DNA of 30,110 bases from an uncultured Rikenellaceae bacterium (GTDB lineage: Bacteria; Bacteroidota; Bacteroidia; Bacteroidales; Rikenellaceae), in contig CAJGBR010000015.1 in NCBI GenBank assembly GCA_904501625.1, positions 1 through 30,110 of the forward strand. Reading direction: 5' to 3'. This document shows, piece after piece, positions 15,148 to 23,939 of this stretch (its first letter is position 1; each line of letters starts with the position of its first letter). Below the pieces are notes generated by a model that made no database searches, was not told where the DNA came from, and saw only the letters and a program-made list of their open reading frames with translations. Made by a program: the position numbers and the translations under genes.

Positions 15148-16161
15148 ATGAGAACTTTCAAATTGAGCAATTTACTGCTTATTACTTTAACATCAATTTG
15201 TATAATTTCCTGCAAATCAAAAACATATACTCCAAGTTCAAAGGGAGCTCCGTATGATGTGTTTGTCGTAATGGACACAAACAAATGGAATGGTGATATG
15301 GGATTAATTTTCAAAAAAATACTATGTGAGACCGTTCCAATGCTCAACCAACCAGAACCAATGTTCCGCGTAGCAAGTTTTTCGATGAAAGATTTTCAAC
15401 GACTGACCAAACACGGACGTTCGGTAATCATCGTCCAATCTGACCCAAAATACAATTCTACACAAATGCAGGCTACATACGACCACTATGCTACCCCGCA
15501 GATTTTGATTACCGTAACAGGTCCTTCCGACTCGGCAATTATGAGTTATGTATCTCTGAAAGGTTCAGCTCTGAAAACCATCATCAATATGTTCGAACGT
15601 GACAAATTTGTCGAATCGACTCAAAACAAATACAATGGTGAGTTACAAGAACTAATCCAGAAAAAATTTGACTTTACGCTGACCTTACCCGTCGAATATC
15701 GTCTGCGCGTAAATGTTCCTGATTTTCTATGGATTTCGAATGAATTACCTTTGATTAGTCAGGGCGTGGTGATTTACTCATATCCGTATGAGGGTCCAGC
15801 AACATTCACCCTGAACAAAATGATTGAAAACAGGAATAAATTTATGAATAAATATATTCCGGGACCATCTGAAGGATCATATATGACAACAGCGTCAGAA
15901 GAGGTTGCCGAACGTCAGATTCGCCGTCTTATGATCAATGGTCGCGAATGGTACGAAATCAGAGGCTTCTGGGATGTGGAAAACGACTATATGGGTGGAC
16001 CGTTCATCAGTTATTCGACTCTTGACACACGAACAAATCGTGTCATCGTAATTGACAACTACCTCTACTCACCGAAGAAACCTAAACGCAACTACTATCG
16101 CCAACTTGAAAATATGGTATTTATGGCCAAATTCCCTGGCGATTCAAATAATGCTTTATAA
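15148..16161 (+). CDS. DUF4837-family lipoprotein
   Basis: 337 residues. The N-terminus is a lipoprotein signal: M-R-T-F-K, a hydrophobic run, then I-I-S-C with Cys22 as the lipidated residue. The body fits the Bacteroidota DUF4837 family as I recall it, with Y-D-V-F-V-V-M-D near the start, a P-x-x-Y-R-L-R-V segment in the middle, and G-x-W-D-V-E-N-D-Y-M-G-G-P-F-I-S-Y near the C-terminus. The family has no known function; attachment to the periplasmic face of an envelope membrane is inferred from the lipobox. It is followed after 16 bases by tyrS, without a terminator or promoter between them, so the two are probably co-transcribed. Confidence 0.85.
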   Translation: MRTFKLSNLLLITLTSICIISCKSKTYTPSSKGAPYDVFVVMDTNKWNGDMGLIFKKILCETVPMLNQPEPMFRVASFSMKDFQRLTKHGRSVIIVQSDPKYNSTQMQATYDHYATPQILITVTGPSDSAIMSYVSLKGSALKTIINMFERDKFVESTQNKYNGELQELIQKKFDFTLTLPVEYRLRVNVPDFLWISNELPLISQGVVIYSYPYEGPATFTLNKMIENRNKFMNKYIPGPSEGSYMTTASEEVAERQIRRLMINGREWYEIRGFWDVENDYMGGPFISYSTLDTRTNRVIVIDNYLYSPKKPKRNYYRQLENMVFMAKFPGDSNNAL

Positions 16162-16177
16162 CGAAAATCTTACACAA

Positions 16178-17464
16178 ATGAACTTTATAGAAGAACTGAA
16201 ATGGCGTGGTATGATACACGATATTATGCCAGGAACTGAAGAACAACTCGCCAAAGAAATGACAACGGCCTATGTCGGCATTGACCCCACGGCAGATTCA
16301 TTACACATCGGCCACCTTGTCAGCATTATGATATTGAAACATTTTCAACGTTGCGGACACAAACCTATATTCCTTGTAGGCGGAGCAACTGGTATGATTG
16401 GTGACCCGTCAGGCAAATCTCAGGAAAGAAATCTGCTCGATGAGACGACACTACGTCATAACCAAGAGGCTATCAAGGCTCAACTCAGTCACCTTGTAGA
16501 TTTCGATTCAAGTGCTGAAAATGCAGCTGAACTTGTAAACAACTACGACTGGATGAAGGAGTTCTCTTTCCTTGACTTCATTCGCGATGTCGGTAAGATG
16601 ATCACCGTCAACTATATGATGGCAAAAGACTCGGTCAAAAAACGCTTCAACGGACAAGGCGACGGAATGTCATTCACAGAATTTACATACCAACTTGTTC
16701 AGGGTTACGACTTTCTACACTTGTTCCAGAGTAAAAACTGTAAACTGCAAATGGGTGGTTCTGACCAATGGGGCAACATCACTACTGGCACCGAGCTCAT
16801 ACGTCGCAAACTCGGTGCAGAAGCATTTGCTGTGACCTGCCCACTAATTAAAAAAGCAGACGGAACCAAGTTCGGCAAAACAGAATCAGGCAATATTTGG
16901 CTCGATGCACGCTATACATCACCATATAAGTTCTATCAGTTTTGGCTTAATGTCAGCGATGAAGATGCAGAAAGTTACATTCGCATTTTTACGATGCTCG
17001 ACCAAGAGACCATCGCAAATCTCATCTCAGCACACCGCGAAGCTCCGCATCTTCGTCAACTGCAAAAACGACTTGCTGAAGAGGTTACAGTAATGATCCA
17101 CTCTCGCGAAGAGTATGAAAAAGCAGTTAAAGCATCTGAACTTTTGTTTGGTCAAGCTACAACCGAAGCACTGCGTTCGATTGACGAACAAACTTTGATG
17201 CAAGTTTTTGAGGGAGTTCCGACATTCGAAGTTGATCGTGCAGTTCTCGCCGATACAAACATTCTGAATCTTTGTACCGAACTATGTCCAATATTCCCAT
17301 CTAAAAGTGAAATGCGCAAACTCGTACAGGGTGGTGGAGTTAGTCTGAATAAAGAAAAAGTAACAACAATCGACCGTACTATCAACGAAAATGATCTTCT
17401 GAACAACAAACAATTGCTCATTCAGAAGGGTAAAAAGAACTATTTTTTGATTATTGTAAAATAA
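16178..17464 (+). CDS. tyrS: Tyrosyl-tRNA synthetase
   Basis: 428 residues. This class I aminoacyl-tRNA synthetase joins tyrosine to tRNA-Tyr in the cytoplasm. The signature H-I-G-H is at residues 43-46, preceded by D-P-T-A-D-S-L. The tyrosine-binding block Y-Q-L-V-Q-G-Y-D-F-L is at ~171-180, G-G-S-D-Q-W-G-N at 193-200 and the KMSKS-type loop K-F-G-K-T at 231-235. The C-terminal ~65 residues look like an S4 RNA-binding domain (V-Q-G-G-G-V-S-L-N-K). The ATG at 16178 (M-N-F-I-E-E-L-K-W-R-G) is chosen as the family start; the frame is open farther upstream but overlaps the DUF4837 gene and adds unrelated residues. A strong terminator follows. Confidence 0.97.
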   Translation: MNFIEELKWRGMIHDIMPGTEEQLAKEMTTAYVGIDPTADSLHIGHLVSIMILKHFQRCGHKPIFLVGGATGMIGDPSGKSQERNLLDETTLRHNQEAIKAQLSHLVDFDSSAENAAELVNNYDWMKEFSFLDFIRDVGKMITVNYMMAKDSVKKRFNGQGDGMSFTEFTYQLVQGYDFLHLFQSKNCKLQMGGSDQWGNITTGTELIRRKLGAEAFAVTCPLIKKADGTKFGKTESGNIWLDARYTSPYKFYQFWLNVSDEDAESYIRIFTMLDQETIANLISAHREAPHLRQLQKRLAEEVTVMIHSREEYEKAVKASELLFGQATTEALRSIDEQTLMQVFEGVPTFEVDRAVLADTNILNLCTELCPIFPSKSEMRKLVQGGGVSLNKEKVTTIDRTINENDLLNNKQLLIQKGKKNYFLIIVK

Positions 17465-17479
17465 TCTTTTCAATAGCGA

Positions 17480-17521
17480 AAGGGACATAACACTCTAATT
17501 TATCAGTTGTTATGTCCTTTT
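17480..17521 (+). terminator. Intrinsic terminator of tyrS
   Basis: A long stem pairs 17480-17491 with 17509-17520 (AGGGACATAAC with GTTATGTCCT), with a 17-base loop and a T-run at 17518-17522. It starts 16 bases after the tyrS stop. Confidence 0.9.
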
Positions 17522-17566
17522 TCATTTCAGATCAAGTTTTTTTTGAATAAAAAATCACCAAAAAAT

Positions 17567-17597
17567 TTTGCAGATAATAAAAAAAACTCTACTTTTG
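17567..17597 (+). promoter_or_regulatory. Promoter of the tRNA-Met gene
   Basis: TTTG (17567-17570), a 19-base spacer, and TACTTTTG (17590-17597) match the Bacteroidota consensus at both elements and in spacing. The tRNA begins 14 bases later. Confidence 0.8.
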
Positions 17598-17610
17598 CAA
17601 AGATTTTTAC

Positions 17611-17684
17611 GGCGAGATAGCTCAGCTGGTTAGAGCGCATGATTCATAATCATGAGGTCCCCGGTTCAATCCCGGGTCTCGCTA
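17611..17684 (+). tRNA. tRNA-Met (CAT), elongator type
   Basis: A full cloverleaf can be read. The acceptor stem is GGCGAGA/TCTCGCT with a G-T first pair; the D-arm has GCTC/GAGC. The anticodon stem is CATGA/TCATG with loop TTCATAA and anticodon CAT at 17645-17647. The T-arm is CCCGG/CCGGG with loop TTCAATC, and the discriminator is A. CCA is not encoded. It lacks the three G-C pairs of an initiator anticodon stem, so it is an elongator Met tRNA; a tRNA-Ile with a modified CAT anticodon is less likely. Confidence 0.93.
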
Positions 17685-17695
17685 CAAGTTTTTTG

Positions 17696-17730
17696 AATCT
17701 CGGCTTATGTATGGTCGAGATTTTTTTTTT
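17696..17730 (+). terminator. Terminator of the tRNA-Met gene
   Basis: AATCTCG (17696-17702) pairs with CGAGATT (17716-17722) around a 13-base loop. It runs into about ten T (17721-17730). It lies only 11 bases after the tRNA and 8 bases before the MATE start codon. Confidence 0.85.
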
Positions 17731-17738
17731 GACTTGTT

Positions 17739-19088
17739 ATGAATCGCGACAGCATTGATTTCGGCAATGCCGACATTGGAATATTATTCCGAAAAATGTT
17801 TATTCCCACATTTATCGGAATGGTCTGTATGTCCCTGATGACTACGATTGACGGAGCTTTCGTCGGACGAGGCATCGGTAGCAATGCTCTCGCGGCAGTA
17901 AACATCTTCTGCCCGTTATGGCTACTTGTCAGCGGCATCGGACTTATGCTGGGCATAGGCTGTTCGGTTGTCGCATCAATACACCTCTCTCGCGGGAATA
18001 AAAAGGCAGCCAATATCAATTTCACCCAATCGGTGATTTGCGGGATAGTGATTGCTACCATACTATTACTATTGGTAAATATTTTTGCAGTTCCAACGAG
18101 TCGGTTACTCGGAGCGTCAGACCAGCTGTTGCCTTACGTATTGGAATACCAAAAATGGCTATCATTAGCATTCGTTGCAATATTTCTCTCGTGTACGGGA
18201 CAACTGATTATCCGTCTTGACGGCTCACCCAAATATGCAATGATATGCTCATCGTTACCTTCAATTATCAACGTAATCCTCGACTACGTATTCTTATTCA
18301 TCTTTGATATGGGACTCGAAGGCATTGCCATTGCAACGATGACAGGATGTTGGTGCGGCGGAATTTTGGCAATATACTACATTCTGTTTCTAAAGAAAAA
18401 TATACATCTTTGCCGAATCAAATTCAGCATTAAAAGCCTTAAACTGACTCTACGCAATATCGGTTACCAATCGAAACTTGGTTTCTCAGCACTACTCGGA
18501 GATTTGTGCATCGGAGTCCTGATGTTTATTGGCAACTATGTATTTCTCAAATATTTAGGCGAAGATGGTGTTGCTGCATTTTCTGTCGTGTGTTATGTAC
18601 TGCCATTTGTATTTATGACAGGAAATGCCATAGCTCAATCGGCACAACCAATCATCAGTTTCAACTACGGGACCAACAACTCGCAACGTGTATTTTTAAC
18701 TCGTAAATTAATGATTAAGACTTCTGTCATTATAGGCATTGTCATTACACTTACACTCGTATTCGGGAATAGCATAATTACAAGTTTCTTTTTATCTTCA
18801 GAATGCAATGCCTACCAACTCGCAACAAAAGGAATACCCTATGTTGCCATAGGGTTCATTCCATACATTCTGAATGTAGCACTGATTGGTTACTATCAAA
18901 GTATCGAACGAGCTGCTACAGCCACGTTATATTCACTGATGCGATGTGGCATCATACTAATTCCGTGCTTTTTACTGATGCCTCTTGCAGCAGGAGAAAT
19001 CGGAATCTGGTTGGCAATGCCACTGACTGAAATTATTACTCTTGTTTTGATATTTTCAAATCGTCAAAGAGCAACAACTATCTGTTAG
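17739..19088 (+). CDS. MATE-family multidrug/Na+ (or H+) antiporter
   Basis: 449 residues, the typical size, with about twelve hydrophobic helices in two similar halves. The first half has M-F-I-P-T-F-I-G-M and D-G-A-F-V-G-R-G-I-G-S-N-A-L-A-A-V-N-I, typical of the MATE N-terminal bundle. The second has G-N-A-I-A-Q-S-A-Q-P-I-I-S-F-N-Y-G (compare the A-x-Q-P-x-x-x-x-N-Y-G signature). MATE proteins export cationic compounds across the inner membrane using Na+ or H+; the substrate cannot be told from sequence. The ATG at 17739 follows the tRNA terminator by only 8 bases and I see no separate promoter, so expression may depend on read-through. The last 11 bases overlap the 3' end of rfbB on the other strand. 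Confidence 0.92.
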   Translation: MNRDSIDFGNADIGILFRKMFIPTFIGMVCMSLMTTIDGAFVGRGIGSNALAAVNIFCPLWLLVSGIGLMLGIGCSVVASIHLSRGNKKAANINFTQSVICGIVIATILLLLVNIFAVPTSRLLGASDQLLPYVLEYQKWLSLAFVAIFLSCTGQLIIRLDGSPKYAMICSSLPSIINVILDYVFLFIFDMGLEGIAIATMTGCWCGGILAIYYILFLKKNIHLCRIKFSIKSLKLTLRNIGYQSKLGFSALLGDLCIGVLMFIGNYVFLKYLGEDGVAAFSVVCYVLPFVFMTGNAIAQSAQPIISFNYGTNNSQRVFLTRKLMIKTSVIIGIVITLTLVFGNSIITSFFLSSECNAYQLATKGIPYVAIGFIPYILNVALIGYYQSIERAATATLYSLMRCGIILIPCFLLMPLAAGEIGIWLAMPLTEIITLVLIFSNRQRATTIC

Positions 19089-20133
19089 CATACATCTCTT
19101 CGTAGTATTTTTCATACTCACCAGAGGTAATATTATCTATCCAGGACTGATTATCAATATACCATTTGACGGTTTTTTCAATACCTTCTTCAAACTGCAA
19201 TGATGGTTCCCAGCCCAATTCGTTTTTCAACTTTCGTGAATCAATTGCATACCTCAAATCGTGTCCAGCACGGTCTGTCACATAGGTAATCAACCGTTCA
19301 CTCGCACCTTCAGGATTACCCAACAATCTGTCGACAGTCTTAATCAGCACTCGTATTAGGTCGATATTACGCCACTCATTAAATCCTCCGATATTGTAAG
19401 TTTCGGCAATTTCTCCTTTGTGGAATATCAAATCAATAGCACGTGCGTGATCCTCAACATAGAGCCAATCTCTCACATTTTCACCCTTACCATAAACTGG
19501 CAGCGGCTTACCGTTTCGAATATTATTAATAAAAAGAGGCATCAATTTTTCAGGGAATTGATATGGTCCATAATTATTTGAACAATTAGTAACAATTGTC
19601 GGCATTCCGTATGTATCGTGAAACGAACGTACGAAGTGGTCACTTGATGCCTTTGAGGCACTATACGGACTGTGAGGGTCGTATTTTGTAGTTTCAGTAA
19701 ATAATGTTCCGTCAAATTCAAGGGCTCCATACACTTCGTCTGTCGAAATGTGGTAGAAACGTTTACCCTCCCACTCGCCATTCCAGCAGAGTTTAGCGGC
19801 CTGTAACAGCGAAAGTGTTCCCATAACATTGGTACGTGCAAAGGTAAACGGATCTTTGATTGATCTGTCGACGTGACTCTCTGCAGCCAAGTGTATTACA
19901 CCATCAATGTCATACTTTTTGAAGATTTCAACAATACGGTCAAAATCACATATATCACACTTCTCGAAGTGATAATTCTCTGCCTGCTCGACATCTTTCA
20001 GATTTGCAAGATTTCCCGCGTATGTTAGTTTATCAAGATTGACAATTCTATAATTGGGATATTTATTCACAAACAATCTTACGACGTGAGAACCGATAAA
20101 TCCGGCTCCTCCTGTAATCAATATATTTTTCAT
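19078..20133 (-). CDS. rfbB: dTDP-glucose 4,6-dehydratase
   Basis: 351 residues. It converts dTDP-glucose to dTDP-4-keto-6-deoxyglucose, the second step of dTDP-L-rhamnose synthesis. It is an extended short-chain dehydrogenase. The NAD-binding G-G-A-G-F-I-G is at 8-14, the D-x-L-T-Y-A-G-N block at ~34-41, the catalytic T-D-E at 131-133 (in S-T-D-E-V-Y-G) and Y157-x-x-x-K161. W-Y-I-D-N near the C-terminus is also typical. It is the last gene of the ugd-rfbACDB operon, and its start overlaps the rfbD stop by 4 bases (ATGA). Its final 11 bases overlap the end of the convergent MATE gene, leaving no room for a terminator between them. Confidence 0.97.
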   Translation of the reverse strand: MKNILITGGAGFIGSHVVRLFVNKYPNYRIVNLDKLTYAGNLANLKDVEQAENYHFEKCDICDFDRIVEIFKKYDIDGVIHLAAESHVDRSIKDPFTFARTNVMGTLSLLQAAKLCWNGEWEGKRFYHISTDEVYGALEFDGTLFTETTKYDPHSPYSASKASSDHFVRSFHDTYGMPTIVTNCSNNYGPYQFPEKLMPLFINNIRNGKPLPVYGKGENVRDWLYVEDHARAIDLIFHKGEIAETYNIGGFNEWRNIDLIRVLIKTVDRLLGNPEGASERLITYVTDRAGHDLRYAIDSRKLKNELGWEPSLQFEEGIEKTVKWYIDNQSWIDNITSGEYEKYYEEMYANR

Positions 20134-20993
20134 ATCGTGCTTTTCAAATTATTAATACACTTTACCAAAGACTCTTTCCAATGTGGAACATCCACTCCGA
20201 ATATAGTCTTTATTTTAGTCTTATCCAACACCGAGTAACTTGGCCTTACGACTTTAGTCGGGAATTCTCCACTGCGACAGGGAACTATTTTGCAATTGCA
20301 ATGTCCTGCTACAGATGCAATTTCTATTGCAAAATCATACCAAGAACATACACCCTCGTTTGAATAGTGGTAGATTCCACATTCAAAATTACGGTCATTT
20401 ATGATTTTAACAATTGCTGCGGCCAAATCATACGCATAGGTAGGAGTTCCCACCTGATCAATCACGACTTTACGCAATGGCTGAGTTGCCGTAACATCTA
20501 ACATCGTCTTAACAAAGTTCTTTCCATATTCAGAATAGAGCCACGCTGTACGAATGACAATTGAACGACAACCTGATTGAGCAATCTGCACCTCTCCGGC
20601 AAGTTTTGTTCTACCATAGGCACCCGTCGGATTCACCGACTCCTGCTCACCAATTGGTGTATTATTCACATTTCCACCAAACACATAATCGGTCGACACG
20701 TGAATCAGCACTCCACCGACACTCTTCATTGCTGCGGCTAGATTTCCGACTGCAACACTATTTATTAACTCTGCGACACACTCTTCATCTTCAGCCTTTT
20801 CGACATTAGTATAGGCTGCACAGTTAACAATAACCTCAACCGAATGAGTTTCGACAATGCGATTCACTGCCACGGCATCTGTTATATCCAGCGTATCTAC
20901 ATCTGTAAATATGTAGTGATCACCACTTCCACGGGTTACAAGTTGCAACTCGCGACCCAACTGACCATTAGCACCTGTAACAAGAATATTCAT
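20130..20993 (-). CDS. rfbD: dTDP-4-dehydrorhamnose reductase
   Basis: 287 residues. It carries out the last step of dTDP-L-rhamnose synthesis, reducing dTDP-4-keto-L-rhamnose with NAD(P)H. G-A-N-G-Q-L-G at 7-13 binds the nucleotide, S-T-D-Y-V-F-G-G is at 100-107, and the catalytic pair is Y126-x-x-x-K130 (Y-G-R-T-K-L-A-G-E). The substrate segment R-T-A-W-L-Y-S-E-Y-G-K-N-F-V is also clear. It overlaps rfbC by one base (TAATG type) and rfbB by four, so the genes are translationally coupled. Confidence 0.97.
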   Translation of the reverse strand: MNILVTGANGQLGRELQLVTRGSGDHYIFTDVDTLDITDAVAVNRIVETHSVEVIVNCAAYTNVEKAEDEECVAELINSVAVGNLAAAMKSVGGVLIHVSTDYVFGGNVNNTPIGEQESVNPTGAYGRTKLAGEVQIAQSGCRSIVIRTAWLYSEYGKNFVKTMLDVTATQPLRKVVIDQVGTPTYAYDLAAAIVKIINDRNFECGIYHYSNEGVCSWYDFAIEIASVAGHCNCKIVPCRSGEFPTKVVRPSYSVLDKTKIKTIFGVDVPHWKESLVKCINNLKSTI

Positions 20994-21544
20994 TATTCAA
21001 ACAATTTTGCATCAGCCAACATCGGATGTTTCGTATCCTTTTCCGACAATATTATATCCTCAGCAACAATACCCCACTCTATTCCGATTTGAGGATCGTT
21101 CCAAGCAATTGCTCCTTCGGCCTCAGGATGGTAGTAATTATCACACTTATATTGGAATATAGCCTGCTGACTCAACACTACGAAACCGTGAGCCATTCCA
21201 CGCGGCAGAAAAAATTGTCGATGATTATCCTCAGTCAATTCCACTGCTACATATCGGCCAAAAGTCGGAGAACTCTTACGTATATCTACAGCCACATCCA
21301 ACACACGTCCTTTTACTACTCTCACGAGTTTGCTCTGAGCATAAGGTGGCAACTGATAGTGCAACCCTCTCAACACTCCATATGAAGAGAAACTTTCATT
21401 ATCCTGAACAAAATCGACATCAACACCAGTCTCTGTACGGAATCGTTCGGCATTGAAACTCTCAAAAAAGTATCCGCGATGATCTCCAAAAATCTTTGGT
21501 TCAATAATCAGGACACCTTCGATATCAGTTTTGATTACACTCAT
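20993..21544 (-). CDS. rfbC: dTDP-4-dehydrorhamnose 3,5-epimerase
   Basis: 183 residues, the standard length. A cupin-type epimerase acting on dTDP-4-keto-6-deoxyglucose. F-G-D-H-R-G-Y-F-F-E-S-F is near 19-30, Q-D-N-E-S-F-S is near 47-53, and R-G-L-H-Y-Q holds catalytic His62. K72 follows, and Tyr132 lies in F-Q-Y-K-C-D-N-Y-Y-H-P. The start overlaps the rfbA stop by 4 bases. Confidence 0.97.
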   Translation of the reverse strand: MSVIKTDIEGVLIIEPKIFGDHRGYFFESFNAERFRTETGVDVDFVQDNESFSSYGVLRGLHYQLPPYAQSKLVRVVKGRVLDVAVDIRKSSPTFGRYVAVELTEDNHRQFFLPRGMAHGFVVLSQQAIFQYKCDNYYHPEAEGAIAWNDPQIGIEWGIVAEDIILSEKDTKHPMLADAKLFE

Positions 21545-22419
21545 TTTCTTGTCGCAAGCTTAATCATATACTGTCCGTAAGCATTTTTCTTCATCGGCTC
21601 AGCCAATCTCAACAGGTCGTCATCGTTGATCCACCCTTTTCTCCAGGCAATCTCCTCAAGACAAGCAAGTTTCACTCCCTGACGGCTTTCAATTACATTA
21701 ACAAATGTCGAGGCTTCATAGAGAGAATCGTGAGTTCCCGTATCCAACCACGCAAAACCACGTCCCAGCGTTTGCAGTTTCAGTTCGCCATCTCGTCTAA
21801 ACCAATCATTGACAGTGGTAATCTCCAATTCACCGCGAGCAGACGGCTTAATACACTTAGCCACTTCAACCACCTTATTGGGATAGAAGTATAATCCAAC
21901 AACTGCATAATTAGATTTTGGTTCTTTAGGTTTCTCTTCAAGTGAAATCACGTTACCTTCAGCATCGATTTCAGCCACACCAAATCTCTCAGGATCCGGG
22001 ACCCAATATCCAAAGATTGTTGCCTTATTATCTCGTTCAGCTGTAGCAACAGCGTTTTGCAACATTCCCGTAAATCCCTGTCCATAGAAGATATTATCGC
22101 CAAGCACCAGACATACTGAATCATTGCCAATAAACTTCTCACCTATCAGGAACGCCTGAGCCAATCCGTCCGGGGATGGTTGTTCGGCATATTCGAATCT
22201 GACTCCATAGTCGCTACCATCTCCCAGCAGATGTTTAAACATAGGCAAATCTATCGGTGTAGAAATAATCAATATATCTCTAATTCCGGCCAACATCAGC
22301 ACTGAAATCGGATAGTAAACCATCGGCTTATCATATATCGGAAGTAACTGTTTGCTCACACCTTTTGTTATCGGGTATAATCTTGTTCCGCTACCGCCTG
22401 CAAGTACAATTCCTTTCAT
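21541..22419 (-). CDS. rfbA: Glucose-1-phosphate thymidylyltransferase (short RmlA type)
   Basis: 292 residues. It makes dTDP-glucose from dTTP and glucose-1-phosphate, the first and feedback-regulated step of the pathway. The N-terminal nucleotide-binding G-G-S-G-T-R-L is at 8-14, followed by K-Q-L-L-P-I-Y-D-K-P-M. L-G-D-N-I-F-Y-G and the E-E-K-P-K-E-P-K-S segment are also present, and W-L-D-T-G-T-H-D-S-L is near 225. The length fits the tetrameric short class. It lies 24 bases downstream of ugd on the same strand. Confidence 0.97.
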   Translation of the reverse strand: MKGIVLAGGSGTRLYPITKGVSKQLLPIYDKPMVYYPISVLMLAGIRDILIISTPIDLPMFKHLLGDGSDYGVRFEYAEQPSPDGLAQAFLIGEKFIGNDSVCLVLGDNIFYGQGFTGMLQNAVATAERDNKATIFGYWVPDPERFGVAEIDAEGNVISLEEKPKEPKSNYAVVGLYFYPNKVVEVAKCIKPSARGELEITTVNDWFRRDGELKLQTLGRGFAWLDTGTHDSLYEASTFVNVIESRQGVKLACLEEIAWRKGWINDDDLLRLAEPMKKNAYGQYMIKLATRK

Positions 22420-22443
22420 TATTTTTTATTTTATATTCACATT

Positions 22444-23754
22444 TTAACCGATCTTATCATACTCAAATCCCAATGAAACGAGCTCTGCTTTATCATAAAT
22501 ATTTCGACCATCAATTACCAATCGTCTCTTCATTACCTTTTTCAGCACATTCCAAGATGGCATTCTGAACTCTTTCCACTCGGTAACCATCAACAGTGCA
22601 TCTGCACCCTCCGCCGCATCATACATATCCTGACAATAAATTACCCTATCTCCAATTCGGCGTTTACACTCTGTCATTGCCACCGGATCATAAACCTTTA
22701 CCTGACAACCAGCTTCAATAAGTTTATCAATCAATACAAGTGACGTTGCCTCTCTCATATCATCTGTTTCAGGTTTAAAAGACAAGCCCCACATTGCGAT
22801 TGTTTTTCCAGCCAAATCGCCATTATAGTATTTGTTCAGTTTTTTGAATAAGACAAGTTTCTGCAATGCATTAACATCTTCCACGGCCTCGAGTACTCTC
22901 ATTTTATAACCATTCTGTTCGGCAGTTTTAATCAAAGCCTTCACATCTTTCGGAAAGCACGAGCCTCCATATCCACAACCGGGATAGAGAAATTTCGAAC
23001 CGATACGTGTATCAGAACCAATACCCTTACGCACCATATTAACATCCGCACCGACCAGCTCACACAAATTGGCAATATCATTCATAAACGATATACGTGT
23101 AGCCAACATCGAGTTTGCTGCATACTTTGTCATTTCGGCCGACGGAATATCCATAAATATAACTCGGAAATTATTGATTAAAAACGGTCTGTACAATTTA
23201 GTCATCAACTTTTGAGCACGTTCCGATTCAACTCCGACCACGACTCTGTCAGGTGACATAAAGTCTTTGATTGCTGCACCCTCTTTCAAGAATTCAGGGT
23301 TAGATGCCACCTCAAAATCGATCTGTTCGCCACGCAATTCCAATTCTTGTTTGATAGCCTGCTTAACCTTGGCAGCTGTACCGACAGGCACCGTAGACTT
23401 AGTTACCAATATGGTATATTTCTTAATGTTGCGTCCGAACTCTCTGGCAACAGACAACACATACTGCAAATCAGCCGATCCGTCCTCATCAGGCGGAGTT
23501 CCCACTGCCGAGAAGACGATTTCGACATCATCAATACAAGAGGACAAACTTGTTGCAAACTTAAGTCTACCTGCAGCAACATTTCGTTTCACCATATCAT
23601 CGAGACCCGGTTCATAGATTGGCACATCGCCATTTTTAAGTCTCTCAATTTTATTTTGATCCACATCAATACAGGTTACGTTTATACCCATCTCTGCGAA
23701 ACAGGTTCCCGAGACAAGACCGACATATCCCGTACCGACAATTGCAATATTCAT
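22444..23754 (-). CDS. ugd: UDP-glucose 6-dehydrogenase
   Basis: 436 residues. It oxidises UDP-glucose to UDP-glucuronate in two NAD-dependent steps. The N-terminal G-T-G-Y-V-G-L (7-13) binds NAD, and E-P-G-L is at 48-51. T-K-S-T-V-P-V-G-T is near 118-126, N-P-E-F-L-K-E-G at 152-159 and the catalytic Cys266 lies in G-G-S-C-F-P-K-D (263-270). The C-terminal domain has W-G-L-S-F-K-P-E-T-D-D-M-R. It is the first gene of an operon with rfbACDB, so the cell makes UDP-glucuronate and dTDP-rhamnose from one transcript, pointing to a surface polysaccharide containing uronic acid and rhamnose. A promoter lies at 23802-23833. Confidence 0.96.
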   Translation of the reverse strand: MNIAIVGTGYVGLVSGTCFAEMGINVTCIDVDQNKIERLKNGDVPIYEPGLDDMVKRNVAAGRLKFATSLSSCIDDVEIVFSAVGTPPDEDGSADLQYVLSVAREFGRNIKKYTILVTKSTVPVGTAAKVKQAIKQELELRGEQIDFEVASNPEFLKEGAAIKDFMSPDRVVVGVESERAQKLMTKLYRPFLINNFRVIFMDIPSAEMTKYAANSMLATRISFMNDIANLCELVGADVNMVRKGIGSDTRIGSKFLYPGCGYGGSCFPKDVKALIKTAEQNGYKMRVLEAVEDVNALQKLVLFKKLNKYYNGDLAGKTIAMWGLSFKPETDDMREATSLVLIDKLIEAGCQVKVYDPVAMTECKRRIGDRVIYCQDMYDAAEGADALLMVTEWKEFRMPSWNVLKKVMKRRLVIDGRNIYDKAELVSLGFEYDKIG

Positions 23755-23801
23755 AGTTCAATTTTTTGTTTTCAACTCTCCCAAATCGGGATTAAACCGC
23801 A

Positions 23802-23833
23802 CAAAGGTATCAAAAATAACATTAACAAACAAA
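23802..23833 (-). promoter_or_regulatory. Promoter of the ugd-rfbACDB operon
   Basis: On the minus strand TTTG (23830-23833), a 20-base spacer, and TACCTTTG (23802-23809) fit the consensus. The ugd start codon is 47 bases downstream. Confidence 0.75.
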
Positions 23834-23873
23834 AAGAGTATCATCTATTTAGATGCACTATGATTCATTCAAT

Positions 23874-23913
23874 AAAAAAATTTCAGGTCTGCAACCACAC
23901 TGCAAACCTGAAA
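23874..23913 (-). terminator. Terminator of the fbp-ribE unit
   Basis: TTTCAGGT (23881-23888) pairs with ACCTGAAA (23906-23913), with an inner TGCA/TGCA pairing. Seven A at 23874-23880 give the T-run on the minus strand. It lies 26 bases after ribE and separates it from ugd. Confidence 0.87.
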
Positions 23914-23939
23914 TCATCAGACATTCGTCCGCGAACAAT

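Noticed and set aside
16052..16177. Longer N-terminus for tyrS
   Set aside because: The added 42 residues overlap the DUF4837 gene in another frame and do not resemble TyrRS; the family start is at 16178.
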